Numbered from the stretch's first letter, positions 1 to 11,360 are shown. The stretch: 64,000 nt of DNA from Cyrtodaria siliqua (GCA_037043455.1 JAWPHD010001277.1:124001-188000); one strand, 5' to 3'. Program-made: numbers and translations. The notes: generated by a model from the sequence alone, not told the origin.

Positions 1-433
1 TGCTTTTTCAAATTATTTATGCCATACCCAGCTATCCAAAATTTCTTTTTGAAGGTATGAGTGGTCTTTGTCACTGTGACTGAGTGAACAACTTTAACAT
101 TTTCAGCTGAATAGGTTGTCGTCTTGCATTGGATTCACCATCTATATAGATAAAACCCATGACTCAGCAACTGCTCCGACTACTGACGCAAATGACGTGT
201 CAAAGAGATAATAGCGATCAAGTAACTGTGGCCAGCACTTAACCAGGACAAGAAACTGGAGCTACCCCCGATATAGGACTCTCCTGCTGTCATGTGACCT
301 TTCTATGTCATGTGACGACACGCACCAGTAGGTAAATAAGATTATATGTTGAATTTCAGATACCTATATTAGATGTGGTCCTCTTGGAGTTGTCTGTGAT
401 ACTCAGTTTACAAACCGAGGAAAATAATCTTAC

Positions 434-548
434 CAAATCTGTTGAAGACTTCTAGTACTTGTTCTTGTGTATAACCATTCTGTAGAACAGCCAGGACATG
501 GGGGTTACCCAACAGGTCAACACTTGGCGATTCCACTATCAGCCCATT
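434..548 (-). CDS. IAP gene, third coding exon (start of UBA domain)
   Basis: The acceptor is CAATCAG| (AG at 550-549) and the donor TTTG|GTAAGA (GT at 433-432). The frame is phase 0 in and phase 1 out, compatible with the previous exon. The 38 complete codons contain NPHVLAVLQNGYTQEQVLEVF, which matches the helix 1-loop-helix 2 pattern of the ubiquitin-binding UBA domain of cIAP/XIAP-type proteins (about residues 398-424). A C-terminal RING exon is normal for this architecture and would lie to the left of base 1; I could not identify it in 1-433. The three exons together give 424 complete codons. Confidence 0.8.
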
Positions 549-884
549 CTGATTGGGAACGTAAAATAGACAGTTGACATTAAACAGGTACATGTACATG
601 GCTATGGTCAGCATGCTGAGCTGACGGGGTTAAAGTTCAAAAAGTAGGTCAAGGTCAATAATGGTGACCTATTTTTGACAGAATCAGTTTGTGAGGAAAT
701 AGCCCCTGAAAATGAGCTAAATGCAAACATAACATTTTGGGACGCACTAACCATGGACACCATTGTGATAACTATTTAAAGAACTCAACAAAAAATAGGT
801 GATTTTTCATCTAAATGTTATGTCTATATGGTAGCTCTTGTATCAATCAATCTGACTAACCAAATTATTTAGTTAACCATTTTC

Positions 885-1648
885 TTGTTTATCTTACTGT
901 ACGTACTGGTTCCCCATAATTATCCACCTGTTTATCTTGAAATTACGGTATGTACTGGTTCTCATAATTATCCACCAATTATCTCAATGCTATGGGCTCG
1001 AATCCTACTGGGAGTTCGACTTGGAAGGAAGTGTCGACTCTTACGGATGACAGGAGTAGTATTGGTTCTACGCAGGAAAAGTGTGTGGTACCTCCACCCG
1101 AAATATTTACTGTCATATATAACCTTACATTGTTGAAAATGACATAAGACACCAAACAAACAAACAAACAAACTGACCTACTGTATGTACTGGTTCCCCA
1201 ACATTACACATTTATATGTATTAGTTTCCCACCATTACACATTTGTATGTATTGGTTCCCCACCATTAAACATTTGTATTTACTGGTTCCATTTACTGAT
1301 TCCCAACCATTACACATACTGTATGTACTGGTTCCCCACCATAACCCACCTGTATGTACCCGTCTCCCATAATTACCCACGTTTGTCTTTGACATACTGT
1401 ATGAACTGGTTCCCCACTGCTACACGTGTATGTACTGGTTCCCCACCATTACACATTCTGTATGTACTTGTTCCCAACCATTACACATTCTGTATGTTGT
1501 GGTTCCCCACCATTACACACCTGTTTATCTTTGGCATAGCTGATTATCCGATTATAGCTGATTATTTCCCACCATTACATACTGTACATGTATGTACTGG
1601 TTCCCGACCATTACCCACCTGTATGTACTGGTTCCCCACCATTTCTCA
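885..1648. repeat. Degenerate minisatellite resembling the exon 2 splice-donor junction
   Basis: About a dozen degenerate copies of a unit containing TGTATGTACTGGTTCCCCAC and CATTACACA. Several also carry CACCTGTTTATCTTTG. The true 3' end of IAP exon 2 and its donor (about 1640-1690 on this strand) have the same string, so the array looks like an expansion of an exon-intron boundary. Unit length varies from about 30 to 80 bp, and the array is split by a SINE at about 965-1171. Confidence 0.7.
965..1171 (+). repeat. tRNA-derived SINE fragment with (AAAC)n tail
   Basis: A B-box-like GGCTCGAATCC is followed by a body (GGGAGTTCGACTTGG ... GTGTCGACTCTTACGGATG) and a tail of AAACAAACAAAC ending near 1171. 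Pieces of the same body recur at about 4705-4765 and 14195-14270. The AAAC tail and box B point to a tRNA-derived retroposon. The A box is not clear, so the 5' end may be missing. Confidence 0.6.
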
Positions 1649-1649
1649 C

Positions 1650-1810
1650 CTGTTTATCTTTGACATATTGTATATACTGGTCTCCCTTGCAGCGCCTCAC
1701 ATAGTTACAATGTGAGAACCACTTGGCATGCTCCTCCCAGGGCACATCTTCTGGTTCCCAGTCATAAAGCTCACCACCGCACCAGAAACACTTGCAGCGA
1801 TCACCAGAAC
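1650..1810 (-). CDS. IAP gene, second coding exon (C-terminal half of BIR2)
   Basis: The exon is bounded by acceptor ACACAAG| (AG at 1812-1811) and donor CAG|GTGAGA (GT at 1649-1648). It restores the phase-1 codon of the preceding exon to Gly, giving the continuous BIR2 motif LLYMGSGDRCKCFWCGG. The zinc ligands C340-x2-C343-x16-H360-x6-C367 are intact. The 161 bp leave phase 0. The last 30-36 bp of this exon, with the first intron bases, resemble the unit of the minisatellite that fills the following intron (see 885-1648). Confidence 0.88.
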
Positions 1811-3161
1811 CTTGTGTACAGAAATCATAAAATACTTTTATGTCACGTCTAATTTCGATTTTTTTTTTATAGTCGCACCAACAGCTAAGGTCATATGATG
1901 ACTTTTCCAGCTTCAATTGGTGGAGGAAGACCCCAGGTGCCCCTCCGGGCAAGACAGCAAGATATCTCATATAAAGATTCCTAGGGTCTAATTTGGAAGA
2001 CAAAATAAATGTAACTGTTATGCATGTGTTTTAACCACATTAGCATGTTTTGTTAAAATATCAAGACAAACCTACATGTACATGTATTATTAATTATAAA
2101 GGAACTAGATTTGCTCAAGATCACACAGTATGCCATCTGGAAAAGCAAAAAAGATCTTGATCGAGTGACCCAAAACAGTTCAATAAAATTACCTTTTTTA
2201 ATTATTGTTTTGAAACACAAATTTAATTTATGCACCTACAAGTTCAAGCTGTCTAAAATAACAAAAGTTCAAATGGTTGGAACTCAAATAGTAATATTCA
2301 GCATTGCCCGCATGATTACAAAAATATATGTATCAGGTCCAGTCTCCGATTTATATACCACTACCAGTACACTAGTCTTGTATAACTCCATATGAAGTCT
2401 TTGGCTATTTTTTAAAGTGATTGAAGCCATCTTGAAGAACTGTAGACATCAGTCGAAATACAAACTAGAAAAGTGTTCCACAGAATATTTGTCGCCTGCC
2501 ATGTGCTAATATAAAGTTATGAGCTATATATTTGAGGTTGGAGGTTAAAGTTTCATGAAAATCAAATGAAAGTCATTGGACATTTGTAACGAGGTTCCTT
2601 GGGGTAAAATTAAGCTGTTATGAAGTTTCCTGAACATACCGGTAGGTCAAATACTTTCCATGTTAGCAAAGCCAATGTCATGCTATCAAGGCGACACAAT
2701 AAAATAATCATAATGTGTTTCAGTTTCATATCAAATCAGCATATGCAGTAAACCAGGCCCTTTGATCCACCCGATTTATGTACTGTTAATGTCTGGAAAA
2801 CTCAACTACTCGGCTACTTTTTGTTGTATATATCATACTTTGCTTTAAGGCTATATAAACTCTGTTTCGATCGAAGTACATGTTTATTCAATTATATGAA
2901 CAACTGCTAGCAATATGAAACCCATATGAATTAATATTTAGGATTTAACAACAAAAACCGCTAAGTCACCAAGTTTTCCAAACCAAAAGGTTTCACAAAA
3001 AATAATGAAAACCGAAGGTTGCATGTGTCTCCATTTAATGGGAGTGAAACTGAAGCACATTATGAGGTTTTCCATTGCTAGGTATTTGGATCGTTTCAAT
3101 CACTCTTCCATATGGCTTCTAGTCCCTTTCAAGAATCAGGACATTTTATTAAAAGACATAC
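1811..3161 (-). other. IAP intron between coding exons 1 and 2
   Basis: AT-rich intron with GT-AG ends. Its acceptor-proximal part (about 1868-1945) carries a dispersed repeat (ACAGCTAAGGTCAT ... GGTGGAGGAAGACCCCAGG) that recurs at about 48660-48740. The rest (about 1990-3130) shows nothing recognisable. Confidence 0.6.
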
Positions 3162-4170
3162 CCATATACAGAAGTCCTGCCCTGGCAAGGTCAAGTGGTT
3201 TCTGAGTCATCTGTGACGGCCATCCGACAAATGACCTTAATCGAGTGCCCTCCTCCTCCCACGCTTTATATTTGGGTTCATTTGTTGAAGCAGCAGGCTG
3301 TCCTGCCATTATACTCTGCGGACCACTGGGTAGAGAAGGTAGACTTGTAAATGTATTATCTGAAATACCCCTAGCATCCGCTGCATTTTGATATACAAAA
3401 TTTCCCGAGCTTCCACTGCCACCACCCAATGTCACACTGCCGCCACAGATATTGACATCTTTGTCAAATGGCGGAGGAGGAACAACATGCACTCTATGCT
3501 GGGACACATTCTGCGGTTGTACAGGTATTTTAACAGTCGTGTTGTACACCTGCGATTGTTGTTGTGGAACAGGACTCGAGAGAGATACCACTCGCTGAGG
3601 ATGGTAAGTTCTTTGTGACGTCACAACCTGATTTAAAGGGATGTTACCACATTCGTAACCAAATGCAAATGGACATTCTGGACAATGTCGTTTGTGTTCG
3701 TCTGCAACAATGTCACCTGCCTCCCAGTTAGATAAAACACCTCTACAAAAGACACACTGCGCTCTATCTGCCACATGTAAACTTATAAAACCATTTCTCG
3801 CCAAGTCTTCTTTAGTCACGACTGCAGTAGGAGGCCAGTCATGAAATGTCTCTAATCTTTTACTTTCAAGTTTGTAGCCCTCATATGGGTGTATTTCAGG
3901 GGCAATATCTTCACTTTGAGAGTTCTGAAAAGAAGAGGCCCCTGGAGGAGAAGTAAAAGTGGACCTTCCAGTGATAAGAGGATGCCGCGGGGTATAGTTG
4001 CTACTTATGTTGGCTCTGTGTAAGGAAACAAAGTTCCCAGGAGGGTTTAATGCCGGTGTGTATTGTCCAAGTGGGGGTGTATCTTGTTCCACATCTGTGG
4101 GTAATGCCCCAGATGGTACACGTTGGCTATAGTTTCCCAAGGTTTCATACGACATCATTCACTGGTACTT
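3162..4170 (-). CDS. IAP gene, first coding exon (BIR1 and N-terminal half of BIR2)
   Basis: This exon encodes the N-terminus of an inhibitor-of-apoptosis protein; members of the family bind caspases or signalling partners through BIR zinc domains. The start codon is at 4158. An in-frame TGA lies immediately upstream, and a strong acceptor (T-tract then CAG, AG at 4172-4171) opens the exon, so at least one 5' non-coding exon must exist. Residues 1-96 are Pro/Ser/Gly-rich and look disordered. BIR1 (about 97-167) keeps the canonical C135-x2-C138-x16-H155-x6-C162 ligands. A low-complexity linker follows, then BIR2 begins at Y297. The exon ends in phase 1 at donor G|GTATGT (GT at 3161-3160). Family assignment is firm; a specific orthologue is not assigned. 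Confidence 0.9.
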
Positions 4171-4189
4171 CTGAAAAAAAGTTAATTGT

Positions 4190-5083
4190 TATAAAGTTAG
4201 ATCACTTATGACAAAAGTAAAGGCCCGTGATTAGGAGAAAAAAGATTCATATCACATGAAAAAGTGGCTTCAGCCTTTCCTTTTCCCCCACTCCTTAAAA
4301 TGAGCATTCACAACTCTTTCCACAAAATTAATTTGAGGACTTTTAAAAGACACAGGTCTGTGTTATTTGATAATTTAGAAACTGAGTTGGAATTTAAACT
4401 TGCAAGGGATTTTGTATTTGGATCACATTTAAAACATGCTAAAAATAAATATTGCTGCAACACTAACTACAACGAATTTGATGGGGCGCCATCACAAATA
4501 TCCTCATTTTCTTCACACAGGTTGATTCCCTTTAACCCTGTATCCATTTTACATGTAATTGTTTCCAACGTTCTTTAATACTCAGAACAGACATAGTATT
4601 CTGTTGTACATGTATCTATCTTTGTTATTTTTGAACTACTGTAAGAATTATGACTAACAATTTTTTTTATCTAAAAACAAAAAAAAAATTATGCTTTTCT
4701 GTATACCGTACACTGGGAGCTCGACTTGTGAGTGAGAAAGTGTCGATTCTTACAGATGGCGGGAGGTGTACCCCACCAACCCGCCCCCCAACAAACACAC
4801 ACCCAGCCCCACTTCCCCAACCTTGGCACACCTCTAAGGTGGAAACACTGAAATTGAATTTTGTGTATATTGGACCTTATGAAGCCCCTTACAACCTCCA
4901 CTCCCCCCTACCCACCACTGTCACAAAATGTCACGGGTAGAGCGTACTGGTCGCACATAGCTCTTGTAAGTTATCGGTTACACCCAAATCTATTGTTCGA
5001 GTTGAAACAATTTCACAATATTCATGATCTATTCATGTAACACGTAAAAGCGTGCACATTTTAAGTGGCCACCAGAGAGGCCG
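4190..5083. other. Upstream flank of the IAP coding exon; no gene recognised
   Basis: This probably contains intron or promoter sequence of the IAP gene. A fragment of the SINE body (GGGAGCTCGACTTGTGAG) lies near 4710, followed by a C-rich stretch at 4770-4920. No supported open frame. Confidence 0.5.
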
Positions 5084-5246
5084 TGTCATAAGTTTAGTTT
5101 TGTGCTAATGCATGTAAACGTATAGGTATATTTTCCTTAAACGGCAAAATTGTATAAGGGGCCTCTCGTGTAGATTCAATACTGTAGATTTAGCCACGTT
5201 TGTCACGGACTGAACGGGGGAAATAATGATTTGGGCGTAATGTTTG

Positions 5247-5254
5247 CTATAAAA
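5247..5254 (+). promoter_or_regulatory. TATA-like box in LTR 1
   Basis: CTATAAAA lies about 165 bp into the LTR. The same octamer sits at 54220-54227 in the diverged second LTR, so it is conserved and is probably the LTR promoter. Confidence 0.5.
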
Positions 5255-5884
5255 CCCATTGTCTTCTAGCTCTCGCCGGGATCATCGATAGTACTTTGTT
5301 GGAACAGAGATTGGACGGCAAAATTCATAGGCAACATGTGGTTAGTAGTTTTATTAAACTTTTATCGTACATTTGTATTCAGTGGGCGGCGCCATCTTGT
5401 TTGGCGGTTACGACATCCGGTTAGCATTGATGTTTCTCAAACATAACTTTAGACTAGCATATGATTTTGAAGTTACTTTATTAGATGTAATTATTGTAAT
5501 TGATCATTAATTGTAAAACAATATTAATTTGATAACAGTGGATAATAGGTGCATTAGTTAACGTTGGCGTATAACTCAGTGATTGTAATACACGATTGTT
5601 AACATTAGTTAACAATGAGATGAGTGACAAGAATAAATGCGTGCATGCATAACTCAGTGAGTGTAATATATGAGTTATTTGATCATGTTTATATTACATG
5701 TATTAGGGGCATTGATTAACAGCGACGTACATAGCGTATACATGGCGTTGTAGAATATGTATACATTGCTACTCATGATTAATACAGCTTACATATATTG
5801 ATTGAATAATGATTTGTTTGGGTAATGATAATTATGCAAGATTGTTATGTTTGTCAACCGACATCTAAAACGTATGTATAATTA

Positions 5885-6005
5885 CAGCCTAAGCCATCCA
5901 GGATATAAGCCATCCAGGGATGAATATAAGCCATCCAGGATATAAGCCATCCAGGGATGAATATAAGCCATCCAGGATATAAGCCATCCAGGGTTGGAGT
6001 AAGCC
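5885..6005. repeat. Short tandem repeat inside LTR 1
   Basis: Three higher-order units of roughly 35 bp, each with two ATAAGCCATCCAGG boxes, decay into GTAAGCCATCTAGG at the right edge. Copy 2 of the LTR has one diverged equivalent, so this is a lineage-specific expansion. Confidence 0.75.
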
Positions 6006-6546
6006 ATCTAGGTTTGGATATCCAGGAGTGGAGCTAAGCTTCCACGATTAACGTTACAAGCGGTGGAGACGGTAACCGTACCTGCGCAGCCAGGTTTAAC
6101 TAACGACAACCCCCGGGACACAAGGTGGGCCCGTTACCAATCCTCACTGGAGGAATATCACTCACAATCTCAGTGGAGGTTAACTATCATTGCATTGCGT
6201 CATCAACCCTTACAGAAGGCATTTGATGACAATCATCCATTGAATTCGCGCATCATCATCTTCATGAGCTCTCGCGCATCACAGTTATCGCGCTAGATCA
6301 ACATTGTTATAGCTTTAACAACACTTTAGTGTCTTAGACATTCAGTATTTATAACAATACTAAGAACGTCTTAAACGTTCATGAGAACATTATTTTCATA
6401 GTTCATTTGTGTATTCGCTTGTTTTTTTAGATAATTGTATATATATTAAACATATTTTAAAAGTTGCATTAAATTTATGTAAATGCATTCACCGTCATTG
6501 ATTCTTTCCTGAGTTGGCCCAACCACTAAGGTCATCCTGTGACAAC

Positions 6547-6565
6547 TGGTGTCAGAAGTGGGATT
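6547..6565 (+). promoter_or_regulatory. Primer-binding site, tRNA-Leu type
   Basis: TGGTGTCAGAAGTGGGATT is complementary to the 3' end of a leucine tRNA (...CCCACTNCTGACACCA). It lies two bases after the LTR, the standard position for minus-strand priming. The about 640-bp leader up to gag has no other feature I can name. Confidence 0.8.
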
Positions 6566-7210
6566 TTGGGCGACTACGGAGGGAAAGAATCAATAAGTGA
6601 TCTTTATTATGATATACTAAATCTCTACTTTTTATTTTAGAATTGTGTACCACCCTCTGATCCATCAAGGCGACTGTCGACGATCACGGCCACAGCTTTG
6701 AAGACAAGTCAAGACACGACAAGGGTAGGGTGAGTCCAAACTGTTGTTTTGTCCGTTCTTTATTGGCGCGAGGTCGCAGTGGTCTACACGAGTGGGTCTG
6801 AGGCACTTTTGCTCAATAATTTGGGTGTTTGTTTTTACCTCCCTTGATATACACATAGTATCCAATTAGGTTGGCGAACAAGACGTTCTACTCATGTTGT
6901 GACACTCGAGTATACTTATATTGATGGGAGAAGTAAATAAACATGTACATGTTATACACATTTCGATGATTGTTTAAGGTTTATGTCCAATATCAAATTA
7001 AGATATTTTATGTAGTGTATATGTTTTGTGGAAGCTAGATACTATCTACACATAACCGTTAGTAGTTAGCGCTAGTACAAATGTGTATGTAACTTGTCCT
7101 ATGATGATGCCCAGGTATTTACTGAGGACACAGTGACTTACCGTTAGTAGTTAGTTGAGTAGAATTATTAGTGACGTGTGTATTGTAATTATTGTAGTGT
7201 GTAGTTCACA

Positions 7211-8306
7211 ATGTCTATAACCATGACGTCCATAAAGGATCTTACGGAAATGGGTAAGGAGTTGGGGTATGCTGGAGAGGAGCTTAGAACCTTTGTTAAA
7301 GACGAACAGGCTAGGGAAAGGGAATTTAGACTTAAGGAAAGAGAATTAGAGAAAGATAGGCTAGAATTCGAAAGTAGGTTAGCTAAAGAGAAGCGAGATG
7401 AAGAAATAGACTAGCCACGGAGAAGCTAGAATTAGAAAGTAGATTAGCTAAAGAGAAGTTAGATGCTGATAAAGAGAATTTAGAATTAGAAGGCAGGTTA
7501 GCTAAAGAGAAGCGAGATGATGAAAGTAGAATAGTAAGGGAGAAGCAAGAGTTAGAACATGAGAGGTTCGAAACAGATGGTAGACTAGCTAAGGCTAAGA
7601 TGATAATGGAAAGGGAGCAAAAAGAGTTTGATCATAAGTTAGCTTTAGAGTTGGAAGCAGCTAAGACACATAGTAAGGAAAGTAAAACTGAAGGGAAAGA
7701 TAGTTATTCTGGGAAGTTAAAAGGTTCGAAGTTACCATACTTTGATGCTGACAAAGATAACATGGACAGTTACTTGTTACGGTTCGAGCGTTATGCTGAT
7801 TTACAGGAATGGACCAAAGATAAGTGGGCAGTTCATTTAAGTGCGTTATTGAGAGGCAAGGCCTTAGATGTATTTTCTAGATTACCTAGTGTAGATGCTC
7901 TTGACTATGACAAGTTAAAGGATGCTCTTTTAAAGAGATTTGAGTTAACTGAAGAAGGTTTTAGAAAGCGGTTTAGAGCTTGTCTGCCTGAGAAAGGCGA
8001 GTCATTTATTCAGTTTATTAGTAGGTCTAGAAATTACTTAGATAGGTGGTTAGAGTTAGGGAAGGTAGCGCAGACTTATCAGGGCCTAATAGATTTCTTG
8101 TTGCGGGACCAGCTATTCAATGTTTGTAGTAGAGATCTGTTCTTATTTCTTAAAGAAAGAAAACTAACTAGTGTAGATGAAATGGCAACTCAAGCAGATC
8201 AGCTTGCCGAGGCTAGAGGCGGAGCTCATAATGTAGTGTCGAAAGACAGAACTTTTAGAGATAGGCAAGGGGAGTCTGGTCAAAACCCCAATACTAAAAT
8301 TACCTG
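7211..8306 (+). pseudogene. gag of Ty3/gypsy element 1, frameshifted
   Basis: Gag-like capsid precursor. The first 67 codons (7211-7411) open a long charged coiled coil built on LAKEK/LE repeats. A one-base frameshift near 7410 moves it to another frame, in which the coil continues and leads into a capsid domain (7720-8230) with GKALDVFSRLP, RFELTEEGFRKRFRAC and FIQFISRSRNYLDRW, similar to the SCAN/retro-gag helical fold. The same gag recurs at 49862-50530. It ends abruptly at about 8277, where RNase H sequence follows, so nucleocapsid, protease, integrase and RT are deleted. Nonfunctional as it stands. Confidence 0.85.
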
Positions 8307-8470
8307 AACTTGACCAGGAGTTTATCCTCAGAACGGATGCCTCCGATATCGGGGTGGGTGCAGTCCTACTGCAAGAGCAAGATGGGTGTAGTCTCCCCGT
8401 GGCTTACGCAAGTCAGAAACTATTACCCCGGGAATGTAACTACTCTGTTATCGAAAGGGATATGCTTTAA
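8277..8470 (+). pseudogene. RNase H fragment of Ty3/gypsy element 1
   Basis: The translation reads TPILKLPELDQEFILRTDAS DIGVGAVLLQ in one frame, the N-terminal RNase H motif of gypsy elements with the catalytic Asp in RTDAS. The nucleotide sequence is close to 53648-53835 of element 2. It is joined directly to gag and breaks off after the Val-Ile-Glu-Arg motif. A 9-bp hairpin (CTCTGCCTC, 8482-8490 and 8512-8520) follows; no 3' LTR is seen downstream. Confidence 0.85.
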
Positions 8471-8529
8471 GAGCTACAGACCTCTGCCTCGCGTGGATTT
8501 ACTCCCTGGCGGAGGCAGAGTCTGATGGG

Positions 8530-9236
8530 AAACTACATTCTAAATATCATCTCCCTCTGAGGTTGCTGTCCAAATATAACCTAATGGAACATACATTACT
8601 TACAATTTAATTTCCTGTTTAAAGCAAACACAATACAATTTAACTATTGTATGTTATTCTTATATTGTTAACAATTTACCACAATTTCCTAATTGACATA
8701 GCTACATGTATAAGGGGGTGGAGGTGGGGTGGTGGTGTGGGTGCTATTTTAAACATGACAAACCACACATATTGTATAGACCCAATGTCAAGACATACCA
8801 GGGGTGAGGCTTCTCCAATATCCTAATTATTAATACTAACAATGCTTACTTGAATGATTATGAATGTACATGACATAGATCTATAATTAGCACAGGACAA
8901 AAGGGTTGGCACACATATAACCCATAGCTACGTACATTTAGCATTTATGTACTTAAGACAGCTTAGCTGAGAGAATGTGTAGTTATACTTTTATGAATAC
9001 TGCCTGCTATACATGAGAAGATATTATTGATATATTGGTTACTTACATATACCCATAGCGATGTACTACTTTTATAATAAGCCTATCATCTGAAATTACA
9101 CTACATATTAAACCTTCAGTTCATATTGAACAAACTTGGGACTTTTATCAGTATTGTTTACCACAAGGATTGGTCACGTACATTATACATATAAGTGAAT
9201 CACTTTATTTTTTTACATGGTGGGTATTTCCCTCTA
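8530..9236. other. AT-rich DNA without recognised features
   Basis: Nothing supported. A short G-rich stretch lies near 8710-8745. Confidence 0.5.
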
Positions 9237-9240
9237 TTAA

Positions 9241-9554
9241 AGGGACACATGGCAATCTTGAGTTTTATTCAAACATTAAAATGTACTCCTCATTTTACTT
9301 ATCCTACGTCATTTTGACTTTAAAACTGCTTGCATATAATTAAATAAAAAATTGAGATTTCAATTTTCTTCACTATTTCACCAAATTTTTAAATATATTA
9401 TTGATGCACTATTATAAAAAGTCAGTAATTTGTAAAAATAATTTGCTTTGAACTATTCTAACAATTACTATTAATGATTGAACAAATGCAAGTGAAGAGA
9501 AAAACTAACGGGACGCCGTGAGTTTTTAAAAAATCAAGATTGCCGTGTGTCCCT
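9241..9554. mobile_element. TTAA-flanked MITE, copy 1
   Basis: The terminal inverted repeats are AGGGACACATGGCAATCTTG and, read inward from the right, AGGGACACACGGCAATCTTG, flanked on both sides by TTAA (9237-9240 and 9555-9558). The 314-bp body is AT-rich and non-coding and is collinear with the copy at 43368-43672. TTAA duplication is the signature of piggyBac and Kolobok-type transposases; the family is not assigned further. Confidence 0.85.
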
Positions 9555-9654
9555 TTAAGGGCTTCCAAAACACTTAACAAGAAAATCACCAAAGATTTTC
9601 AAGTTCTAAAAGTAAATATTTGTATTTTACAAAGCGTGTTTAGGCCTAAAAAAA

Positions 9655-10980
9655 ACAAGAGGCCCAAAAGGGCCTGTGGATGCTCTACTGGCTAAAACGG
9701 CTCTTATATCAAGGGTTGTCGACATAAAATTCCCATCATTATTTTTTTAAAACATTGCAAAAACAACTGGGATAGGATGGCCTTAGATCGCTCACCTGGT
9801 AATCATGGGCATTAAGTCTGCTGTGTCTAGTCTGGCATGGGTATTTTTTAATCTGTCCCACTTCTTCTATGAAATTTCATAAAAATGGGTTGGGGGTTAT
9901 ATTAACATTCTAAACAAATATGTTAAGATCAGATAAAACATGAATTAACTACAGATTTAACAAAGGAAAATACAACATAGCATTTTTTAACAAATCAAGG
10001 GCCATAACCTGTCGTTTCTAACAATATCTAGATGGTTTTCAAACTTGTCCATGATTTTATTGATATTCCACGCTTTGCACAACTAGACATCATACTGAGG
10101 CTTCCTGCCAAATTTTGTAGAATTCCAACAAGCCGTTTAGGAGGAGTAACGCCGACAAAGAAATTTAAAGTAAAAATGTCAAAGTGCCATAACTCAGCGA
10201 ACTGGAACAAAAGCGCAATATGCACAACTAAACATCTAACCGATGCTTCCTGCCAAGTTTCGTCGAAATCCAACAAGGCGTTTAGGAGGAGTAGCCCCCA
10301 CAAGAATTTTAAAAGTAAAAATGTCAAGGGGCCGTAACTTCATCAAAAATCAACGAATCGCAAAAAAACACAATAGGCACAACTAGAAATCATAGCAATG
10401 CTTCCTGCTAACAAGGCGTTATAACACCAAAAATAATGAAAATCAAAAATTCAAAAAAAAAATCAATCAATCAAATAAACAAAAACATAAACAAAAATAA
10501 CAAACAAAAAAAAAAATAATAATAATAAAGATAATAATAAAAAATAATAATAAAAAAAAAAAAAGAAAAAGTTGAACCTAAAAATTAGTAAGTTATCTGC
10601 CCTTTGCTTGAAAGGTCAAGGTCACTTCCACATTTGCTTTGTCACGTTGCCAGGTACCACCCAAGATACAACTATAAGCAAAGTTTGAAAGGTCTAGTGC
10701 ATAGTTTGTGAAAAAGTGACCTAAACGCAAAAGTTGAACCTAAAAATTAGTAAGTTATCTGCCCTTTGCTTGGAGGGTCAAGGTCACTTCCACATTTGCT
10801 TTGTCCATGATTTTATTGATGTACCGCCCATGATACAACTATAAGCAAAGTTTGAAAGGTCTAGTGCATACAGTTTGTGAGAAAATAAACTAAACGCAAA
10901 ACTCGAATGTTGACGCCGCCTCCGCCGCCGCCGGAAAAGCAACACCTATGTCTCTTTTTTTCTTCGAAAAGGCGAGACAA
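9655..10980 (+). mobile_element. Pearl/Helitron-like repeat element A
   Basis: It opens with the family 5' signature ACAAGAGGCCCAAAAGGGCC and GCTCTACTGGC. It then carries two units around TCAAGGGCCATAACC (about 10000-10335), an A-rich tract, and two near-identical 170-bp units beginning GTTGAACCTAAAAATTAG (10571 and 10731). The right end differs from copies B and D: it stops at a CCGCCG-rich stretch and a palindrome (TGTCTC ... GAGACA, about 10949-10978). Probably chimeric. Confidence 0.6.
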
Positions 10981-11334
10981 AAATCACAGCTTAGCCGTTG
11001 TTTTTTAACTGCAAATTTTAAAGAATTTTTGAGAGAAAAAGGCGAGCATCATTCAAGTGAAGTTCAATGCAGGCATGCGATATAGAGCGAGGTGAACCAC
11101 ATACCCACGATAGATACCTTTTTTATTTTGCATATCATTGACATTTTGTGTGTTGTTGTCACAAACTACTGAGTTTTTGCATGTTTATTTATGCAATGAC
11201 GTCATGCAATTAGTGACATAATCAACATCATTGTTGAAAGGCCTGTATCTGCCCCCATGTGTAAGGTCAGGCTTTCCATCATGCAGATAACCTTATCCAG
11301 TATGCAAGAAATGATAATCTTGATTCTTATTAAA

Positions 11335-11360
11335 GGGACACATGACAATCTTGTTTCTAA
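11335..11360. repeat. Solo end of the TTAA MITE family
   Basis: TTAA then AGGGACACATGACAATCTTG, matching the left end of the 9241 element. No right end was found nearby. Confidence 0.6.

Larger units (their letters stand above)
5084..6544 (+). repeat. 5' LTR of Ty3/gypsy element 1
   Basis: The repeat starts TGTCATAAG and ends TGACA, two bases before a primer-binding site. A diverged copy occurs at 54068-59072 as the 3' LTR of element 2. Shared blocks include GCTAATGCATGTAAA, AAATTCATAGGCAA, GACATCCGGTTAGC and CAAGCGGTGGAGACGGT. At about 1.46 kb it is long for a gypsy LTR. Positions 5885-6005 hold a private tandem repeat of AAGCCATCCAGG units that copy 2 lacks. Confidence 0.8.

Noticed and set aside
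1..433. RING exon of the IAP gene
   Set aside because: I looked for Cys/His spacing on the minus strand and found none convincing; it probably lies outside the window.
1185..1715. 176-codon plus-strand frame with VLVPHHY repeats
   Set aside because: Translation of the minisatellite in the IAP intron, antisense to the gene.
8470..9236. 3' LTR for element 1
   Set aside because: No homology to the 5' LTR was seen after the RNase H fragment.
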